A stretch of DNA of 64,000 nt from Nitrospirae bacterium GWB2_47_37 (lineage in GTDB: Bacteria; Nitrospirota; Thermodesulfovibrionia; Thermodesulfovibrionales; Dissulfurispiraceae). The stretch lies in NCBI GenBank assembly GCA_001803635.1, contig MHDU01000038.1, positions 1 through 64,000 on the forward strand, written 5' to 3'. The notes below the pieces were generated by a model, which ran no database searches, was not told the DNA's origin, and saw nothing but the letters and a program-made list of their open reading frames with translations. A program made the position numbers and the translations under genes. Positions 61,475-64,000 of the stretch are shown here, piece after piece. Position 1 is the first letter of the stretch, and each line of letters opens with the position of its first letter.

Positions 61475-62164
61475 ATGGAAAAACACTGGTATTTAAGCGC
61501 CATAGACATTATCAATGAATTACCGGAAGGCGAGAGGTCATTTTTTTACCAAAAATCACACAGGAAAAAATATGCTAAAAGCAGCGTTATCTTCTCTCCG
61601 GGCGACCATGGCAATTTAATCTATTATGTTTTAAACGGCAGGATTAAGATCTACAACCTTTCTGAGTGCGGGAAGGAGATTATATACTGGTTTTGTCATC
61701 CAAAGGATTTTTTCGGTCTTGCAGAGGTTTGCGGCGGCGAGATGAGGACCGTCTTCGCAGAGGCGGCGGAGGAGACAGAGGTCTTGTGGATAAACAGAGC
61801 GAATTTTGAAGAACTAATCAGCAGAAGTCCTAAGATAGCCCTCTTTATTATGAGGATACTCGGCAGCAGGATAAGACAGACACATGAGACCATAAAGGAT
61901 CTTATTATGTGCGATGTGCACACCCGGTTGGCACAGCTTCTCATCAAGCTCGGGCAAATATGCGGCTGTTCTCATGATGGGGTTATTACCTTAGAGAAAA
62001 AGTTTACCCATCAGGAAATGGCAAACATGATAGGGGCCACAAGGACAACCGTGACGGAAGTGATGAACGAGTTTAGAAAAACCGGGTTTATTAAGTGTGA
62101 CGGCAGCAGGATCACCATTCTTGATTACGCACGGCTTGCCGGATTTATAGGTTTTTCCGACTGA
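61475..62164 (+). CDS. Crp/Fnr-family transcription regulator
   Basis: 229 aa. A cyclic-nucleotide-type beta-barrel (about 20-135, FSPGDHGNLIYYVLNGRIKIY) is followed by a Crp-type helix-turn-helix (about 175-215, FTHQEMANMIGATRTTVTEVMNEFR). Three cysteines (in LSECGKE, CHPKDFF and EVCGGE) lie in the barrel but without an obvious Fnr cluster pattern at the N-terminus. It is 151 bp upstream of the AprA-like gene and probably regulates it; ligand unknown. Confidence 0.9.
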   Translation: MEKHWYLSAIDIINELPEGERSFFYQKSHRKKYAKSSVIFSPGDHGNLIYYVLNGRIKIYNLSECGKEIIYWFCHPKDFFGLAEVCGGEMRTVFAEAAEETEVLWINRANFEELISRSPKIALFIMRILGSRIRQTHETIKDLIMCDVHTRLAQLLIKLGQICGCSHDGVITLEKKFTHQEMANMIGATRTTVTEVMNEFRKTGFIKCDGSRITILDYARLAGFIGFSD

Positions 62165-62315
62165 TATTTTTCAATCCCCTCTTTATAGTTCTACACAGAA
62201 ACACCCTTCATCGGATTTCTTGAAAAATAATCAATAACTGTCGTCCAGCAAACATAATTAAAGTTTTTTAAGTTGTAGTATAGATTCAATAATACGTTAA
62301 AGGAGGTTAAGGACA

Positions 62316-64000
62316 ATGAAGAAGATTCTCCCAAAAACTATCAAGGATGTTGAAGAAGTGAGGATAGAAACCGATCTCCTCATCATAGGCGGAGGCAATT
62401 CAGGGTGTTTTGTTGCAATCGAAGCAAAGGAAAAAAATCCGGACATCGATGTAACAATTATGGAGAAGGCGCATATCGACAGAAGCGGCGCATTGGCTGC
62501 CGGCATGGATGCCATCAATACCTATATCGGAGAAGGTGAAACTCCTGAAACGATTGTTGCATGGAGCAGGGCACAGGTAGGCGGCGGGCCGCTCAGGGAG
62601 GACCTCGCCCTGAGCAACGCTAAAATCCTCAATGAATGTGTGGAGTCTCTGGAGAAATGGGGAGTGCCTTTCAAAAAAGATGAGAAAGGAAAGTATAAAA
62701 GAAGGGGAAGATTCGACATCTCGATCCACGGAGAGCAACTGAAGCCGATTATTGCGGAGAAGACTAAGAGTTATAATCCACGGATTTTGAACAGAGTGGC
62801 TGCAACGAATCTTATTAAAGAAGGAGACAGGGTTGTCGGCGCAATGGGATTCGGCATCAGGGACGGTAAATTCTATGTGATAAAGGCCAAGGCTACTGTT
62901 GTGTCAACCGGAGGTGCAGCAGGTCTCTACCGTTCGGCAACCAACGACGGTACTACCTCTCATCATCAGATGTGGATGTGCCCCTTTAATGTCGGGACGG
63001 GATATGCCGTTGGTGTAAGGGCCGGTGCTGAATTTACCCTGATGGAGCAGCGGTGGTGTGCGGCGAGAGTAAAGGATTTTACCGGGCCTGTGGACACCAT
63101 ATCCGTGGGGTATAAGGCAAAAATGATAAACAGCAAAGGAGAGATGATCCTCCAGGAAAGATATGCCCACCTCGGGGGGGATACTGCGCCGCGCTATATC
63201 AGGGCGAATGCGCCGATGAATGAATGGAGTGAGGGACGCGGGCCGACTTTTGTGGATACCCGGCACCTTTCTCCTGAACAGGTCAGGGACCTGAAAATAG
63301 ATTACCTCAATGAAAGGCCCACGTATGTGCTTTTCCTGGCTGCAAGGGGGCAGGACCCTGCCAAGGAGCCGTTGGAGATATACGGCAGCGACCCTTACAT
63401 AGTAGGCGGACATACCGGCAGCGGCTATTGGGTTGACATTGACAGGATGTCCACCCATCGCGGTCTGTTTGCCGCAGGTGAATGCGCAGGGGGGATGCCG
63501 AATAAATTTGTAGGCGGCTGTGCTGCTGAAGGCGTACTCGCGGCACGGGGGGCCTTGAAGTATATCGCAAGTGTACAGCACGGCAATCTCGATGAAAACC
63601 AGGCGGCTGGAGAAAAAGAGAGAGTATTTTCACCGCTCCTCAAAGGATTGGGCATGGAAGCTAAATACAATATCCCTGCCGGGCAGGACCAGCGCGGGCA
63701 GTACGATGGCGTTACCCCCGAAGAGATGGAAGAGAGGTTCCAGAGACTCATGGACGAATACGCTGCAGGGGTAGGCCAGTTTTTCAAATGCAATGAAGAG
63801 CAGCTTAACTATGCGCTCAAACATATCAAGATGCTGAAGGAACAGGTAGGCAAGCTGTTCGCTACGGATCTGCATGAGCTCGTTCTGGTACATGATGTTA
63901 TTGACCGGCTCGAGGTGGCAGAGGTTGTAGTAATGCACCTGAGGGAGAGAAGGGAGAGCAGATGGCCCGGGTGGCAGACGAGGACCGACTATCCCGGGGT
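62316..64000 (+). CDS. Adenylylsulfate reductase alpha-like flavoprotein (3' end beyond window)
   Basis: 561 residues are visible, running off the window. The FAD motif is LLIIGGGNSG (21-30), followed by SGALAAGMDAINTYIGEGET, close to AprA SGAVAQGLSAINTY. Arg251 in the ARVKD-x-x-GP segment and His366 in VGGHTGSG match the substrate-binding Arg and His of AprA. The end resembles the AprA C-terminus (RRESRWPGWQTRTDYPG). It appears shorter than typical AprA (about 620-660 aa). No aprB lies upstream, unlike the usual aprBA order. It may be a true AprA or a paralogue acting on another substrate. AAGGAGG precedes the ATG. Confidence 0.8.
   Translation, partial: MKKILPKTIKDVEEVRIETDLLIIGGGNSGCFVAIEAKEKNPDIDVTIMEKAHIDRSGALAAGMDAINTYIGEGETPETIVAWSRAQVGGGPLREDLALSNAKILNECVESLEKWGVPFKKDEKGKYKRRGRFDISIHGEQLKPIIAEKTKSYNPRILNRVAATNLIKEGDRVVGAMGFGIRDGKFYVIKAKATVVSTGGAAGLYRSATNDGTTSHHQMWMCPFNVGTGYAVGVRAGAEFTLMEQRWCAARVKDFTGPVDTISVGYKAKMINSKGEMILQERYAHLGGDTAPRYIRANAPMNEWSEGRGPTFVDTRHLSPEQVRDLKIDYLNERPTYVLFLAARGQDPAKEPLEIYGSDPYIVGGHTGSGYWVDIDRMSTHRGLFAAGECAGGMPNKFVGGCAAEGVLAARGALKYIASVQHGNLDENQAAGEKERVFSPLLKGLGMEAKYNIPAGQDQRGQYDGVTPEEMEERFQRLMDEYAAGVGQFFKCNEEQLNYALKHIKMLKEQVGKLFATDLHELVLVHDVIDRLEVAEVVVMHLRERRESRWPGWQTRTDYPG

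Noticed and set aside
62220-62234. TTGA-N7-TCAA as a Crp/Fnr binding site upstream of the AprA-like gene
   Set aside because: Spacing is one base longer than an Fnr box and such AT-rich motifs arise easily by chance. Too weak to annotate.

Overview
The window looks like part of a chromosome from an anaerobic, sulfur-metabolising, Gram-negative bacterium, most likely in the Nitrospirota (Thermodesulfovibrionia-type) or a close Desulfobacterota-like relative. This is inferred from gene content: rhodaneses, TusA and DsrE-family sulfur carriers, an AprA-family flavoprotein, an HydBGDA-type sulfhydrogenase, a VorB-type ferredoxin oxidoreductase, many NtrC-type sigma-54 activators and an MSHA-like pilus. 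No 16S gene is present, so the taxonomy is a guess.

Layout. (1) 1-15.9 kb, + strand: a sulfur-transfer island. A periplasmic binding protein, a membrane histidine kinase and a sigma-54 activator are followed by paired palindromes, a -24/-12 promoter, and a haem c/triple-rhodanese protein interrupted by an in-frame UGA (candidate selenocysteine). A second rhodanese, a YeeE-type permease, a TusA-like protein, a soluble kinase and a second sigma-54 activator follow. After another palindrome pair and -24/-12 promoter comes an operon of rhodanese, archaemetzincin, DsrE/F/H-like proteins, a 54-aa membrane peptide, an exported protein whose only cysteine is its last residue, a YedE permease, TusA and a universal stress protein. 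(2) 15.9-24 kb: housekeeping (trpC, DUF721, rpmB, infB, rbfA, nrnA, vorB, mutL). (3) 24-27.7 kb, - strand: O-antigen-ligase-like protein and two pilin-like proteins. (4) 28-32 kb: four-gene [NiFe] sulfhydrogenase operon. (5) 32-35.2 kb: tig-clpP-clpX. (6) 35.2-45.9 kb: MSHA-like pilus assembly genes. (7) 45.9-51.3 kb: a ZraP/ZraR/ZraS-like system plus a hybrid kinase. (8) 51.3-57.7 kb: fumarase, malic enzyme and succinate dehydrogenase/fumarate reductase. (9) 57.7-59 kb: an AmrS-type radical SAM protein and a DUF2934 protein. (10) 59.2-64 kb: a periplasmic PDC-like protein, a DASS anion transporter, a Crp/Fnr regulator and an AprA-like flavoprotein running off the window end.

How it fits together. 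The sulfur island looks like a regulated pathway that imports or senses a sulfur compound, mobilises sulfane sulfur through periplasmic rhodaneses, moves it through YeeE/YedE permeases and hands it to TusA/DsrE carriers. The AprA-like protein, anion transporter and sulfhydrogenase would be the redox ends of such a metabolism. I recall that a yedE-tusA-dsrE-like cluster has been linked in the literature to sulfur disproportionation; the second operon resembles it. Three separate kinase/activator gene pairs share one architecture: activator stop codon, tandem palindrome, -24/-12 promoter, gene for an exported protein. In the third, two elements with terminal inverted repeats sit between palindromes and promoter; removing them restores the spacing seen in the other two.

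Limits: everything was read by eye. I saw no rRNA, tRNA or CRISPR array, but could not run a covariance search.
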